64,000 bases of DNA from Zoroaster sp. YZ-2022 (lineage: Eukaryota > Echinodermata > Asteroidea > Forcipulatida > Zoroasteridae), in the NCBI GenBank assembly GCA_029582265.1, contig CM055822.1, positions 46,353,916-46,417,915 of the forward strand, given 5' to 3'. The translations under genes were made by a program, and so were the position numbers. Under the pieces are notes generated by a model. It did not search any database, was not told where the DNA came from, and worked only from the letters and a program-made list of their open reading frames with translations. Each line of letters starts with the position of its first letter. Positions within the stretch are counted from its first letter, which is position 1. Shown here piece by piece: positions 12,481 to 24,454 of the stretch.

Positions 12481-14107
12481 CTGCATTTGACAGGAGAAGG
12501 ATCTGAATAGATTCTCTGCCTTAGCTAAACTTGATATGAAGATGCTAGCTGGAATCGACATAATGTATTCGTGGGAGGAAATAGCAAAATCGCTTGGCGT
12601 TTGATGGATGGAATGAAACAAGTCAGCTTTTAAATAGTAACAGGAGGAGCAAGTTGATAAAAATACTAAAGTCTTGCAGATAGTAGGAAAATATGTTAGC
12701 TGCCAAGGTGCCCGCCTGGAGACTGAAAACGTCTAGATATCAACTACAAAGTTTATAGCACTAAATTAAATCTGATGAGTCATGAAAGTGAGAGTCTCCC
12801 GAATGCTCAAAGTGCTGTGCCTACACTTCTGGCGGAAGCTGGGGATTTGAAAACTCCAGTGGTTGCAGAGTATTTTTGGGATACCCTTAGCAGCCTGTAC
12901 GTGACCATGACCCCGGCCTGGTGGCGAATTTCCTCCGAACGACATGCAGCCTCTACACATCCATGAATGTGATGTGGCGTCATATCCAGTCGTTAGCTCA
13001 ACGCATCACACCTCCTGCAGCTTTAAGAGCCCGACTCGACAGCGCCAGCTTTAACTGCATTAGCGACCCTCACAAGCTACTCTGCGAAAACATCCATGGG
13101 CAGCATACACCCGAGGAGCTGCTAAGCTAACTCGGTGATGAGATTGGGGAGACGATACAGGGTGGTGTGAATATGAGAGACTTAGTGAGATCACCCAGGA
13201 GTATGGCAGACCATCTATCAGTTTCTTGGTGAGTGCTCTTATCGTGATATTAATGATAATTGTGATATTTAAAGAGCAATTGAATTAACACTTGCCTTAT
13301 AGACAAATCAGACATACTTCTCAAATGGTAACATCTGAACATCAGTTTTGATAGTATCAGTGTAATGAAAAACCACTAGACTTGCTTTTGAACCTTCAAA
13401 AGCGACTCCTGAGAGGCAGAAATTAACTTTGTTAAAAACAGTTTTGGTGTTTACAACATACATTAACAGTTCGTCGTCCGGAATAAAAAGAAGTTTTCCT
13501 GGGCCCCTGTGCGGTCTTCTTTCCCACACACCGTTAATGGAGAAAGCTTCCACAGCGGTGCCACGCTCTCTTCGAGCATGTCACGTACACGTGCAGCACG
13601 CCGCGGCTCAACCCGAAGCATGCGCCGATACAAATATTCGGAGTTTCTTCTCGGCGTGTTTAGGCGCAGCTCTCCGATCTCTGCGATACAAAACAAATTT
13701 GCGTGTTATACACGGCCTCTCAGCGACGCTTAACTGGTTAAAAACAATTTTGAGGTGTTTGCACAACACATTACATTAAAAGGCAAGTCCCAGCTTTTTG
13801 CAATGGGCTTCTGATGAAGGTGGGCAAGGTTTATGTTGAAACGACATCACACTTACCAACAGGATAGTGGTGCTTGGAACTTCAAACTGGTACTTGATAC
13901 TTACTGGACCACCAGGAAGGATCTTTTAGAGAAGCTCAAAAAAAGGGTGTGGGGAACATGTGTCAAAAAGGTAATGTCGGTAATAGTGCGACGACGATAT
14001 ATCAGAGCCATGAACATCCCAGCAAAACATATGTTTTCTAAATGTTTTTAGTGTAAAAGCTAAAAGTTTCTATTAGTCATTCATTGACAATGGGAGTAGC
14101 ATCTGGC
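12481..14107 (+). other. Probable middle of the sulfotransferase-like domain, unresolved
   Basis: Between the phosphosulfate-loop block and the last exon I find only fragments. An open stretch at 12,775-13,130 is broken once, near 12,966, and contains WRHIQSLAQRITPPAALRAR; I cannot place it in the family. It is followed near 13,230 by a possible splice donor (TTCTTG|GTGAGT). A SGAWNFKL block at 13,865 resembles the corresponding DSEL segment but is short. From 13,300 to 13,745 the sequence looks unrelated and is perhaps a repeat ending in CTTAACTGGTTAA. Confidence 0.35.
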
Positions 14108-14395
14108 TTAACCTAGCCAACCCAAATCCATCAAAATCCTCCTCCAAAAGACACTTTTTTTCCGGCGAAAAAATTTAGCACTGATGGGAAACTGGTACTT
14201 TCACCTCTTCAAATGGGAACAAAATTACTTCCTGGCAAGAAGTACAGGCCAGAAGTGCTGAATATGAAAGATCCAACGAAAATGCACGGCGCATTTTGAA
14301 GATAAAGAAGGGCAAGGTTTCCAAAAGTGCATTGAGTGGATTTTGGACGATTCAGGAAGGTTCAAGCAGGAGAATACCTAGGGGGTTAAGGTTAA
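14108..14395. mobile_element. TTAACCCTAACC-family MITE
   Basis: Starts TTAACCTAGCCAACC followed by TCCATCAAAATCCTCC and ends in GTGGATTTTGGACGATTCAG ... GGGGGTTAAGGTTAA. It is about 80% like the element at 6,022. It would lie in the last intron of the epimerase-like gene if the 14,523 exon belongs to that gene. Confidence 0.7.
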
Positions 14396-14522
14396 TCTAC
14401 TCATCTGCTCACAATACCTGGCTTGCGAGTTATGGCACATTGGCACATTTGCATAACTTGTGTTTGTAATATTGTGGTTTTGTTCTTGTTTTGCTTATGT
14501 GCAACTTCTTGGCTTCATCCAG

Positions 14523-14720
14523 GATTCCCTCTGCCCCCGGCCCATGGAGCACCAGCTCGCTGAACAGCGGCACACTCTGGTGTCGTCCAGAATCCCTACC
14601 AGGCGGTCATCCGGGTCCGGCGTCCTGAATAATTGGAAGGACGGAGTTAACTCATCTCAGATCAGAGAGATCGAGAATGATCTGTGTCAATGCAATGAAA
14701 CAGCTAACAGTACGATCTGA
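14523..14720 (+). CDS. Sulfotransferase-like C-terminal exon (probably of the DSEL-like gene)
   Basis: An acceptor-like CTTGGCTTCATCCAG precedes the open frame. The end, NNWKDGVNSSQIREIENDLC, has the W-x-(8-10)-I-x-x-IE-x-x-C pattern found at the C-terminus of the DSEL sulfotransferase domain and other carbohydrate sulfotransferases. The stop is at 14,718-14,720. An AATAAA hexamer sits near 14,748. The segment before the tryptophan reads better in a second frame, so a one-base shift is likely near 14,610. Assignment to the 9.8 kb gene is by position and family order, not proof. Confidence 0.55.
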   Translation, partial: DSLCPRPMEHQLAEQRHTLVSSRIPTRRSSGSGVLNNWKDGVNSSQIREIENDLCQCNETANSTI

Positions 14721-15059
14721 TGATGATGGATGCAGACCGTAAGTAAAAATAATAAATTCACATACAGTGCATATATAACATTATTTTTTCATGTGGGTGT
14801 GGCTTTGAGGGAACACACAGATTTTGTTTTTTGAACTCTCTTTACACTTTATATATGGCTCTGTACAGCTGTAGCGAGGGGAGGGGTGGGAGAGGTGGGA
14901 GTGGGGTGCAAGAAGACATTAGGAATTATTCACTATGGTGGTTTCAAAAAGTTCAATAGCTTCCATGTAACTTGTTATATTATATTTTTATTATATTGTT
15001 TGATTATGTTGGCAGCATTGTGGAGAACCACTAGATTGTGATTTGGTTAAGCTTTTTGG

Positions 15060-15210
15060 TAATCCCTACAGGGTGCTGTCAACATTTTGTCCGCGATTAC
15101 CTTATTTTCATCATATGTATTTATATTTTTCTAATTGTTTTTACCATTGTGTTTGTGATTGTTTTCTGCCCTGTGAAATAATAAATGAAATAAAATGAAA
15201 TGAAATGAGG
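15060..15210 (+). repeat. Possible retroposon 3' tail
   Basis: Contains GTAATCCCTACAGGGTGCTG and ends in repeated AAATGAAATAAAATGAAATG, as LINE or SINE 3' tails often do. No coding part is attached, so this is weak. Confidence 0.3.
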
Positions 15211-15684
15211 ATTAAACATTTAACCTAAAAATGAAGTGGTTTTATGACAGCCAGTGAAATGATGGCAAGGCAGGAAATTGCTTGGTGTTACACTGAGATT
15301 GAGCGTGACGAAAACATGTACATATGGGGATCTTGAGGCATGCAACTCTTCCACATGTGTGTACCACAGCGTGCAATGATCATAGTTGAATTTAATGCGG
15401 AAGACTGACACAAAAAATACAAACTGATTGTAACATTTTGGGCTGCAAATGCCATCAAACCTCGTCATTAACATCGGAGATTTCCCATTACCCAATGCTT
15501 CAATCAAATGATGAAAAAATTGCCATTAACTTGCCATGTTGACGAGCATCACCTTCCGCTTTGGACAAAGCGTTTGAGATCTGAGCCATGTGATATTGTC
15601 CTATTGAGTTGCGCACTTTTGCACAAAAGTCACTGGAAGCTTATGTTTAATGTTTTAAGGTCTGTGATGGTGGAAAACACAGTG

Positions 15685-15952
15685 TTAACCAGTTGGCGTG
15701 GGAGGCCGTGTATACACGCAATTTTTTTTTGGACAGCCCGGATCCGGAGAGCATCTAACCACGCCACAGGATTCTCGGGAATATTTGTATAGATTCCTCG
15801 GTCGGCGGTAACAGCGAGCCATAAACATCACGGGTGGGAAAACGCGTCTCCCGAATCGCAACTCTGGTGAGCACCATTGGTCGTGTTGTGTGGTAAAAAT
15901 AAACCGCCACAGGGTTCAGAAAAACTTTTTATTCCTGGTGCTAACTGGTTAA
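15685..15952. mobile_element. TTAA-type MITE, TTAACCAGTT family
   Basis: Ends TTAACCAGTTGGC and GCTAACTGGTTAA form a 13-bp inverted repeat that includes the TTAA target. It is 268 bp and non-coding. A lone right-end-like sequence, CTTAACTGGTTAA, at 13,729-13,741 may be a fragment of the same family. Confidence 0.6.
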
Positions 15953-16809
15953 AGATGTATCACCTATATGGTTTTCCTTTTTAGAAGGAAAACAAATACT
16001 GAAATGAGATAGTTCACAATAAGCTTTGTTTGACAATATCGTCACGATCGGCAGGGCATGAAATGTTGAGTACTGATTTCAGATTAACTCAGTGAATGAA
16101 ATACCCCAACATGATGAGGTCATAATACCGTTGCTGCTGCATAAATGAGCCAGTAATTTCGGTCACTGTGTTCATCTTAACAAAGGACACTAAGATCCCA
16201 TGACCTGTTGAAGGCGACTCTGATTGTGACGATACTGCCCGTTTAACGGTAAAACAGTGCCAGCATTAATTTATGATGGGACCACCTTAAATTGATGTGT
16301 GGGATACTGTCGACTATGGTTCTAACAGTTATTATGTTACAATTGTAAAGAACACACTATGCATCTTTAACAGTCGAGAAACAGAGGGGGGACATTTTTG
16401 TGGGGTATTTTTGGTGGGGGGAGGGGGGGTAGAGGGAATGTTTTATGACATGGGCCAAAGATGGAGTACTTTTCTATAAACAGTTATTTTTTATGAATAC
16501 TGCAACTGTATATTACACAGTATAAAAATTAGTTTTTAATACTTTTGCCAGCTAGTAGTTTTGATACAGATTTTGTATTTTCCTTGTTACATTATTTGGA
16601 ATTGTTTATTAATTTGTGTTGTTTACAAGAAGGCAATTGCAAGCTTATTCAGATTTGTTATTTTTATTCTTTAGTGGAATTAGGAAAGAGTACGAACTGG
16701 AAGTTATTTCCTTCTGAGCGAAATTATAGGGAAGATTGCTTTGCGTCTGTCAGCCTTAGGCACACAAGTATCTGTGCGTATATGGTTCTTTTCTTTTTGC
16801 TATGTAAGC

Positions 16810-17090
16810 GATGTCCTAGTTGCTGGATTGATTGCTTTCTGGATTGATTGGAATTCTGCAGTGCTTTATTTTGAACAACGTTTTCACATTTGAACGTTGC
16901 CCAATGTGTGAGGCCTCTCTTAGCCACCAAACTTTGTGTATGGGAAATTTGGTCTGGTTCCAGTAACCCGGCGATACCCCTGTAACATCATGTATTTCAC
17001 TGTTTGCAAAAAATATATATATATATATATGCATCATCGCTTTTTTGATTTTAAACGAACCTATGACCGAAACCAGACTTTTGGAGGCCT
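16810..17090 (-). repeat. Interspersed repeat, CTGGAACCAGACCAAA family, copy 1
   Basis: Read on the minus strand this carries AACCAGACCAAATTTCCCAT, then GTGGCTAAGAGAGGCCTCAC, then CACTGCAGAATTCCAA. The same blocks in the same order occur on the plus strand at 19,559-19,830. A (TA)n run sits near 17,012. No coding. Confidence 0.65.
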
Positions 17091-17608
17091 TCACGAAAAG
17101 GTGTTTAACATACAAATTCCATCATTTTGTTATTTTTAAATTACCAATCCTATACCTTTAATTAAGATTTATAAAATATTTTGTAATTTTGTTCATGAAA
17201 ATAAAGTATTTCCATAATTTTATTAAGAAAGTTTAAAGGTTTTTGCTGTTACTATGATCAAAATGTGAAACAGAAGTACATGTACTGTATATTAGCGTAA
17301 AGTTGTTTTAATATAAATCTTTTGAAGTTATGCTCTCTGTTTTTAGTCAAAAGAAGAAGCCGGTCCAAATTAGTGTTACAATAAACTTATTTTCATTACA
17401 TGTTTTGAAATTAATGAATTCATAATAAATTATGTGCTAAATTGGTCAAAATAAGGACTTCAGAGAAGATTACCGTTACATTTACATTTTAGAACATTTA
17501 TTAATAGAAGACACCATCATTGTATGACATTTTCAGAACTGTCAATAATTGCCTGAAGACACACAACCATTAGTTGGTTGGAACCTTCTTTTTACATTTA
17601 TTTATATG

Positions 17609-17767
17609 GTGTAAACCCGAGGACCTCCCATTGTTCCAATCTTTTGTTCTCTTTGTTCTTTTTTGGACATCTTTCCGTTTGATTTTACGCTTTTCCAACC
17701 GGTCAAACAATAACACCAATCGAGGACTCACTGTTTCCCTTTTGTTGGCTGAGTCCTCGGTTTACAC
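17609..17767. mobile_element. Short MITE with GTGTAAACCGAGGAC ends
   Basis: GTGTAAACCCGAGGAC at 17,609 is the inverse of GTCCTCGGTTTACAC at 17,753-17,767. A third CGAGGACTCA copy lies inside at about 17,721. It is 159 bp and non-coding. Confidence 0.55.
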
Positions 17768-18270
17768 TGCCATGAACAAACCCATCTTGTCAGAATGTTG
17801 TACACATTTCTGACTGTGTGCTTACTATTGCCTGTATATAGGCAGGGCCCTGTGTTACCAAAAGCTCTATCAATCATGAAGAGTTCATTTAATAAACTGC
17901 AATGTTGACCATTACATATATACCGTATTCAAATTATGTAGCAAAAAGTGTCTTTGCCAGCTCTTTGTCATCCATATAAAGATAGTGCTACATGTGTGTG
18001 TATTATTATACACAGTTATTTTACATGTATTTGTGTTAACTAAAGAATAAACCATTTCATGCAGAAAGTGACTTTTGTTTTGGCACAGTTTTGTCCGATT
18101 GAGTTGCAATCTCCACCTCCAAAGTGAAGATAAATTAGAAGTGAAATCAACTCAAATTTACATTTTTTTCATCAAGAGGAGTTTATTAACCTTATGTATG
18201 ACTACATTAATTGGGATTATGGATTGGACTGTTGGACTAATTTTTTTCCCTAAATGTGACATATATATAT

Positions 18271-18498
18271 TACTCAAAACAATTTAGGGAACACGGATTT
18301 TAGCATCAAATAGGTTTGAAATGTTCCATGAACCGAGTTTTCATTTGCAACCCCTCTCTCTTTCAGTAGTCATGTCATGAAATGTGTGATCTACTACATG
18401 CATCCTTTATCGTATTCTGTGAAACATTGTGTTTATCTGAAATAAATGATCTTGCTTTAACTGAGATTATTTGGTGTTCCCTAAATTGTTTTAGTATA
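18271..18498. mobile_element. MITE, ACTCAAAACAATTTAGGGAACAC family, copy 1
   Basis: The left end TACTCAAAACAATTTAGGGA and right end TCCCTAAATTGTTTTAGTA are inverted. The next copy, at 20,994-21,249, shares the interior (TCTCTTTCAGTAGTCATG; AATAAATGATCTTGC). TA-rich flanks would fit a Tc1/mariner-type target but do not prove it. Confidence 0.75.
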
Positions 18499-19269
18499 TG
18501 TATGCAATGTTCTAGGAATATAAATCCTAAACACTACTACTCGACAAGTTTTACTGGATGGCTCATATTTTGACTCTTTACTAGGGACGCCAGGTTGAAC
18601 TAGCAGACTCGAGATTTGACAACTCAGAATAACATCATGAGCCTCCCAGTGCCTTATCTACCAAATATAGGTTTTAAATAGGTTTTTAAATAAATATAGG
18701 CTTTTATGGGTTATTTCCATTGATTATGCAGTGTTAACAAGTTTTGGTAAATTGCCTACCTTTTTCAGTACTTTTGCAACAAAATCTAAGAGCGGTACAC
18801 ATGTTTCAGTTTGTGCTCATCTCTTTATACTTGGGATTTAAGCCATGTGGATTTTATGAGGAAGTTGAAAATGTGTTGCAGGAGATTAAAAATATAGGTT
18901 TTTATTGGTTTATACAATGTAGGTTTAGCTGGGGAGCCTGACGACTCAATCTCATGTATAATGCAGCATGAAACTTATGTAAAAGCTGTCTTTTGGGGTG
19001 TGATTTGTCCGGATTTTCACAAATTGCAGTGTTGTGATCCTCCTGATTTTAAAGATTTAAGCAATAAAGGAGAGCCATCGCGGCTCAGAACTATAGATTT
19101 CACCCCAGTGTATTTCACAACAGTGGCCCCAAATATACCTAGTAAAATATGCGTAGTGGATTTTTCAAAGCTGTCCAATCTACACCACTGCTTTTAGTTG
19201 TATATACATCTGACTCAAATAAATGTGTACAGCTTTGATAATGATGTGGTTTTATATATTGGTTGGTGA

Positions 19270-19435
19270 AAATTCTTGCGTTGGGGAGATAAACAATTGG
19301 TTGAGACGTCTGCACTAGTAAGCAGGAGGGTGCGTGGGTTCGAATCCCGCCCGAGTCGCCTGTGTGGTTTTTTCACAGACGCACTCGGGAAGCACTGAGT
19401 GTGAGTGCTATACACCGTCGGGTGTGGGGCAAAAT
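19270..19435 (+). mobile_element. tRNA-like SINE head with short tail
   Basis: Resembles a tRNA: an A-box-like CAATTGGTTGAGACG near 19,294 and the B box GGTTCGAATCCCGCC near 19,337. The acceptor stem is poor, so it is not a working tRNA gene. The tail CACTCGGGAAGCACTGAGTG ... GCTATACACCGTCGGGTGTG matches short sequences at 27,960 and 29,266. Confidence 0.65.
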
Positions 19436-19558
19436 TTAATTAATGGTGGTTTTATCTAAGATAATCATGTAGAGTCCCAGTGCTCATGGCATCAGTAATT
19501 ATTTTAGATGTATGGGTTCTTTTTCCATATTTGTACATCAATGTAAAAGGCCAATAAG

Positions 19559-19830
19559 AAAAGTCTCCAGTTTCTGGTTATACATGTACATGCAGGTTGG
19601 CTTCAAAATTGGTGCGGTGAGTGGCACTTTTTTCCATCCAGTGAAATATGTGATTCATACATGTATGTATATGCAGTTATTGGAACCAGACCAAATTTCC
19701 CATAATGAGTGGCTAAGAGAGGCCTCACAAATCGGGTAAATGTTCATACCCTATGTGAAATTAAAAAAAAATACAGCACTGCAGAATTCCAACCAATCCA
19801 GCAGTTTTGGCTGCAATTGGACATCATTTC
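19559..19830 (+). repeat. Interspersed repeat, CTGGAACCAGACCAAA family, copy 2
   Basis: Opens AAGTCTCCAGTTTCTGGT, continues TTCAAAATTGGTGCGGTGAG, then has the blocks shared with 16,810-17,090. The opening is also related to 28,395-28,470 and 31,828-31,880 (GTTTCTGGTCATCGGT ... GCGGTGAC), so this family has at least four pieces in the window. Confidence 0.65.
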
Positions 19831-19899
19831 AGTCAGCGCTTGTGAGAACAGGAATTCAGAGACTACTCTTTTTGGCCTAAGTAACTTGTGTTTCCCTAC

Positions 19900-20993
19900 C
19901 AAATTGATAAGTCCTAATAGGAGGAAATGGTGACAATATACATAGTGTGTTTTGATACAATAACTCTTCCATTTATTTATATCTGAGATAAAACATAAAA
20001 TTTATGGAAAATATTTCGTTAACTGTAACAAAACCTAAGGTAGAGAAATAACAGAGCGATTGTCATGCTATTACTTTGCATATTTTGGTGATCTTTTTGA
20101 AAAGGACCTTATTAAGTAATTATAAATGTTTCACTAGCGAAAACATTGAAAATGAAAGACCAGATTCTCTTCATCCATGTAGAATTTATCATAATTTTTA
20201 TCTAAATAGTAAGCCCTCTTTATTCGGTCTAGAAGCAGGACTTGTTGTAACCACTAAGTCATCTTTTGATGTTTATGCAATTGCAGAGTTTACAATTCTG
20301 AGCTATGCTGGTGAACAGAATAATAACTCCACAGTTTATTGGAATACATGTAAAACATTAACTCATTATATTTAAATAAATAACACTTGATCCTTTTTCT
20401 TCAGGTATTCTCATGAACCATTAATATCATACATGTAGTCCTCTAGACAAAGATAAAAGCATGCAGGACTTTAGCCTGCGACCTCAGGAATACTTCGGCC
20501 AGTACAGTCTGAAGATCTCACGTCACGCAGCACGGGAGGCTCGGTGAATTCGCCAGATACTGGCCGCCATATTCATTCCTGGAGATTCAACCTTCACCTT
20601 GATTGCTAGCTAGCATGAGCCTTGAACCTTGGTCCATCTTGTATCCAATCAATCCCTTGAATGGTGCTGAGGAGACTACTCTCGTTTTTATTGAGGATAA
20701 AGACAGGGGATCAGTCTATCAGCCAGCAAACTTTTCCAGGCCTGTGGTTGATGGTCTCATAATTATCAATATCATTGTTCCCAGTACGCTTGTCAGCATA
20801 TGAAACCCATACATGCCGTTTAGCTGAGTTGTGGTACTAAAGTGCTCTACTACAACTATAGAGTTATAATACTCTTATTTGTACTCATACTCTCGTACTG
20901 AACTCATGAAAAATTAGCAACTGACAAGTCTGCCGTTTGAACAAGGATGACATATTTTTCAGTTGTGTTATATATTAATACATTTAGTATATA
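19900..20993. other. No gene recognised
   Basis: AT-rich with several open frames under 100 codons. The stretch 20,450-20,800 is more GC-balanced (a 66-codon frame at 20,603) but matches no family I know. Confidence 0.4.
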
Positions 20994-21249
20994 CTACTCA
21001 AAGTAATTTAGGGAACACAGTTTTTTAACATCAAATAGGTTTGAAATATTCCATGAACAGGATTTTCATTTGCAACCCTCTCTCTTTCAGTAGTCATGTC
21101 ATGAAATGTGTAATCACTACATGCATCCTTCATCTGTTTCATTATGCAGTTGTTTCTCATCAATTCTGTGAAACATTGTGTTTATCTGAAATAAATGATC
21201 TTGCTTTAACTGAGATTATTCGGTGTTCCTAAATTGTTTTGAGTAGTAT
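20994..21249. mobile_element. MITE, ACTCAAAACAATTTAGGGAACAC family, copy 2
   Basis: CTACTCAAAGTAATTTAGGG at the left and CCTAAATTGTTTTGAGTAGT at the right are inverted ends. It has an extra 30 bp or so relative to copy 1 around 21,135. Confidence 0.75.
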
Positions 21250-21369
21250 AATAGTTTTAAAAAACGACCAGCCACTTTACAATATTGCAAATCACACCAT
21301 ATAAACACTGCCATTAGATGTCATTATATGTGACTGCCTCTTGCCAGGTCGTAAATTTGCCTCATTTGA

Positions 21370-21449
21370 AGAGGTGAAAGTACCAGTTTTCAACAGTGCT
21401 GAATTGTGCCCCTTGGAGGATTTTGCAGGATTTGGGTGGTTAGGGTTAA
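21370..21449. repeat. Right-end fragment of the TTAACCCTAACC MITE family
   Basis: Contains GAGGTGAAAGTACCAGTTTT and ends GGTGGTTAGGGTTAA, the right end of the family seen at 6,022 and 7,896. No left end was found. Confidence 0.5.
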
Positions 21450-21818
21450 TACAGAATCTAAGCCATTCATAGTTACATTCTGAGCCTAAGTTTGGCTATG
21501 TGTATTTATAGACATTCATTAAATGAAAAGAAGTGATCGTTTAAGGCTGGATGACTTTACAGAAGACCAGTCGAGATTGGATCTTGTAGTGCATCATATG
21601 CAAGCTGCTGTTTCCACCTAGCAATTGACTAAATGTGGGTCATTCGTGTCAATTCAACCAATGGGGATCAGGTCACCTCAGATTTGGCTGAAATTCATTT
21701 CAACATTCATCTAGGTATAATGAACACATGCACAACAAAACATTCCAACTCCAAGTGTTCGATTACAGCCCGTCAAAGTTGGGTGCTCCCCCTTCAAGTG
21801 CACGCGATTTCTATAAAT

Positions 21819-22318
21819 NNNNNNNNNNNNNNNNNNNNNNNNNNNNNNNNNNNNNNNNNNNNNNNNNNNNNNNNNNNNNNNNNNNNNNNNNNNNNNNNNN
21901 NNNNNNNNNNNNNNNNNNNNNNNNNNNNNNNNNNNNNNNNNNNNNNNNNNNNNNNNNNNNNNNNNNNNNNNNNNNNNNNNNNNNNNNNNNNNNNNNNNNN
22001 NNNNNNNNNNNNNNNNNNNNNNNNNNNNNNNNNNNNNNNNNNNNNNNNNNNNNNNNNNNNNNNNNNNNNNNNNNNNNNNNNNNNNNNNNNNNNNNNNNNN
22101 NNNNNNNNNNNNNNNNNNNNNNNNNNNNNNNNNNNNNNNNNNNNNNNNNNNNNNNNNNNNNNNNNNNNNNNNNNNNNNNNNNNNNNNNNNNNNNNNNNNN
22201 NNNNNNNNNNNNNNNNNNNNNNNNNNNNNNNNNNNNNNNNNNNNNNNNNNNNNNNNNNNNNNNNNNNNNNNNNNNNNNNNNNNNNNNNNNNNNNNNNNNN
22301 NNNNNNNNNNNNNNNNNN
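21819..22318. other. Assembly gap (500 N)
   Basis: Exactly 500 undetermined bases, a conventional fixed gap size. Frames reported through it are meaningless. Confidence 0.98.
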
Positions 22319-23059
22319 CCCCCTTTTTTCATAATATTGCATATTGTTTCTCTTATGCAATACTAAACCCTTTTTCAAAACCGAAAACTTGAGAAAAGAG
22401 TACGACCTATCTCACCTTGATAGTTTACCGTTTCTATGTTTACCCCGTACTCTCCCAAGGCCCTCAAATCAAATGCAGCCCTCCTTTGGGGATCTAGACC
22501 CCGCATTCAGTGAAATGGAATGACCCCTAGAGTTGTGCATTGAATGGCATATACACGAGCATGAAGTCACTAAAAACCAGGGTATTGCAGGCTTCAGTCT
22601 AGTTTATGAAATATTACGTTTTGCCCTCAACTGAGGCCAGTAAATCTATAAGATCAGATTAAAAAAAAAATTCTCAAGGATGACAACGGATCAGACAGAA
22701 TAAAAGGATGATTGGTACTAGTGCCGACGTTAAAAATGTGCTTTAGATTGGGGGAAATAAATAAATAAATAAATAAATACAATTCTGATAATCACCGTTC
22801 TTTAATATTTCACCAAAAGTGTTTCGAATTTACCAAGGGTTTATACCTCGTATAATTCAGTTAATTGGGAAGCAAAGTCGTGGTGAATTCGGATTAAGAA
22901 AACAATTTTTAGTGCAAAATTCAATTCTACTAATCAATCCATAGACAGGAGTCCTTGCTCTGAATCAATCTAACACCGTAAAGGCAAAACTACGTCCTTC
23001 CGATTGTTAGAATCAGCGATATACCCCTGATTATTGTCTTATTGTCACTAAAACGGTTG

Positions 23060-24450
23060 AAAATCCAACGGTTGTGTGTTCTTATTTAAAACGTTTAACA
23101 TTAAGAACACTTTCGTAAACATTGTCCTATAGACAACCTCATAGGGTGGGTTTTAAGAAAAGGGTTAAGCAAGTTAATCACCTTCAATTTGCACCTCCCC
23201 CAAGGTTTATTTGAAGGGGATTAGTTTGAATCCCCGTAGCCAACAAGCGTGGGGCCCCACTCAATCAATGCGTGGGGTGTTTAAACCCACCTTTGTGGGG
23301 TCCTTAACAAAAGGGAAGGGGAAAAAAAATTGGTCTCCCAAAAAATTTCAAAACCATGTCTCCCAAAATTTTTTACAAACCATATGAAATGTTTAAGTAC
23401 AGAGACAAAGGAAAAAAACAATAGAGGTCTCCCGGATCAAAATGAGAATTTTTTGTGTGAGTTGTTTTTATAAGGTGGGGATTTTGAAGGGGCAAGTCAT
23501 GCATGCTCAGATGAAAATCCCGGAAAAAAATAAAACCATCCTGGATCCTTTTTCTGTAATATAATCAGCGCATAACTAGTCTGCGGGGTGTCCCTTTTAA
23601 CCCTACCTTGTGGGGTCCTTCAAAAGGGAACAAGAACAAATTGTCTCCCAGGAATTCTGAAAAAGTGTCTCCACAAGGATTTTTTACAAACTATGATAAT
23701 TAAGTAGAAAAAAGGAAAAACAATAGAGGTCTCCCAAGGTAAAAATGAGAATGTGTGTGTGAGTTGGTTTTTATAAGGTGTACGCATATTGTAAGGGGGT
23801 ACAGAGTCATGCTCTCAGATAAAATCCTGCAGGAGAAAACAGTAAATCCATCCTGGATCCTGTTGTCCTTTTAAATATAATCTAGTACCATCCTAGTCTG
23901 CTTTTACACTGATCAGTGTTTATATCGCCATAAATGATGACCCCTCCTAAATAATAATAAATCAATTCTTAAGGAAAACAAACTTTCATTTTATCATGGA
24001 GGAAAGTTCCTTCGTCATTTACATGTGTATTTTTCCCAGATATAGTGTTGAGCAAGGGAAGCCTGCACATTGTTTTGCCATTCAAAACGGTGAATTTGCA
24101 GAAAAGGGGTTCAGAGAAAAGAAATTTCCCTTGTTTAAAGACAAAAGTGATTTCAGTTAATTTTTTTCCTGATACCCTTTTTCCTTTTAATTTTTTTAAA
24201 GAACGTTAACAGTTGCTTTAGAGCCCATCTATCAAATCTGGCTCTTACTTGTTGAACACTCATTTTTATGGGTGTACTATAGACGCATTTTTTGGGAAAT
24301 TCAACCCATGTAGGCGTGAAGAAAAAGTGCATATCCTTTCTTGTTTTTAGTCGTGAAACGTTTTGAAATAAAGTTACAATGAGGGCCTCGATGATTGCAA
24401 AACATAGCTAAGGCTAGCTTTCAAACTGCAACTGGACGGATGAATAATTT
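23060..24450. repeat. Left arm of a long, imperfect palindrome
   Basis: This arm reappears inverted at 26,612-27,470. Shared landmarks are AAGGTTTATTTGAAGGGGAT (inverse near 27,305), the TCATGGAGGAAAGTTCC block near 24,000 (inverse near 27,035), ATCCTTTCTTG near 24,335 (inverse near 26,722) and CAAACTGCAACTGGACGG near 24,422 (inverse near 26,640). Within it a roughly 305-bp unit is tandemly doubled (23,270-23,579 and 23,580-23,886); the right arm has only one. Divergence is considerable. Confidence 0.65.
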
Positions 24451-24454
24451 TTGA

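Noticed and set aside
13980..14050. Second copy of the epimerase HEHPDQN block (CATGAACATCCCAGCAAAAC)
   Set aside because: Only about 20 bases resemble it and the flanks do not; probably coincidence.
19290..19362. Functional tRNA gene
   Set aside because: B box and A box are good, but the acceptor stem does not pair and a repeat tail is attached, so it is a SINE head.
21633..22378. Long frames of 170-233 codons
   Set aside because: They consist almost wholly of the 500-N gap.
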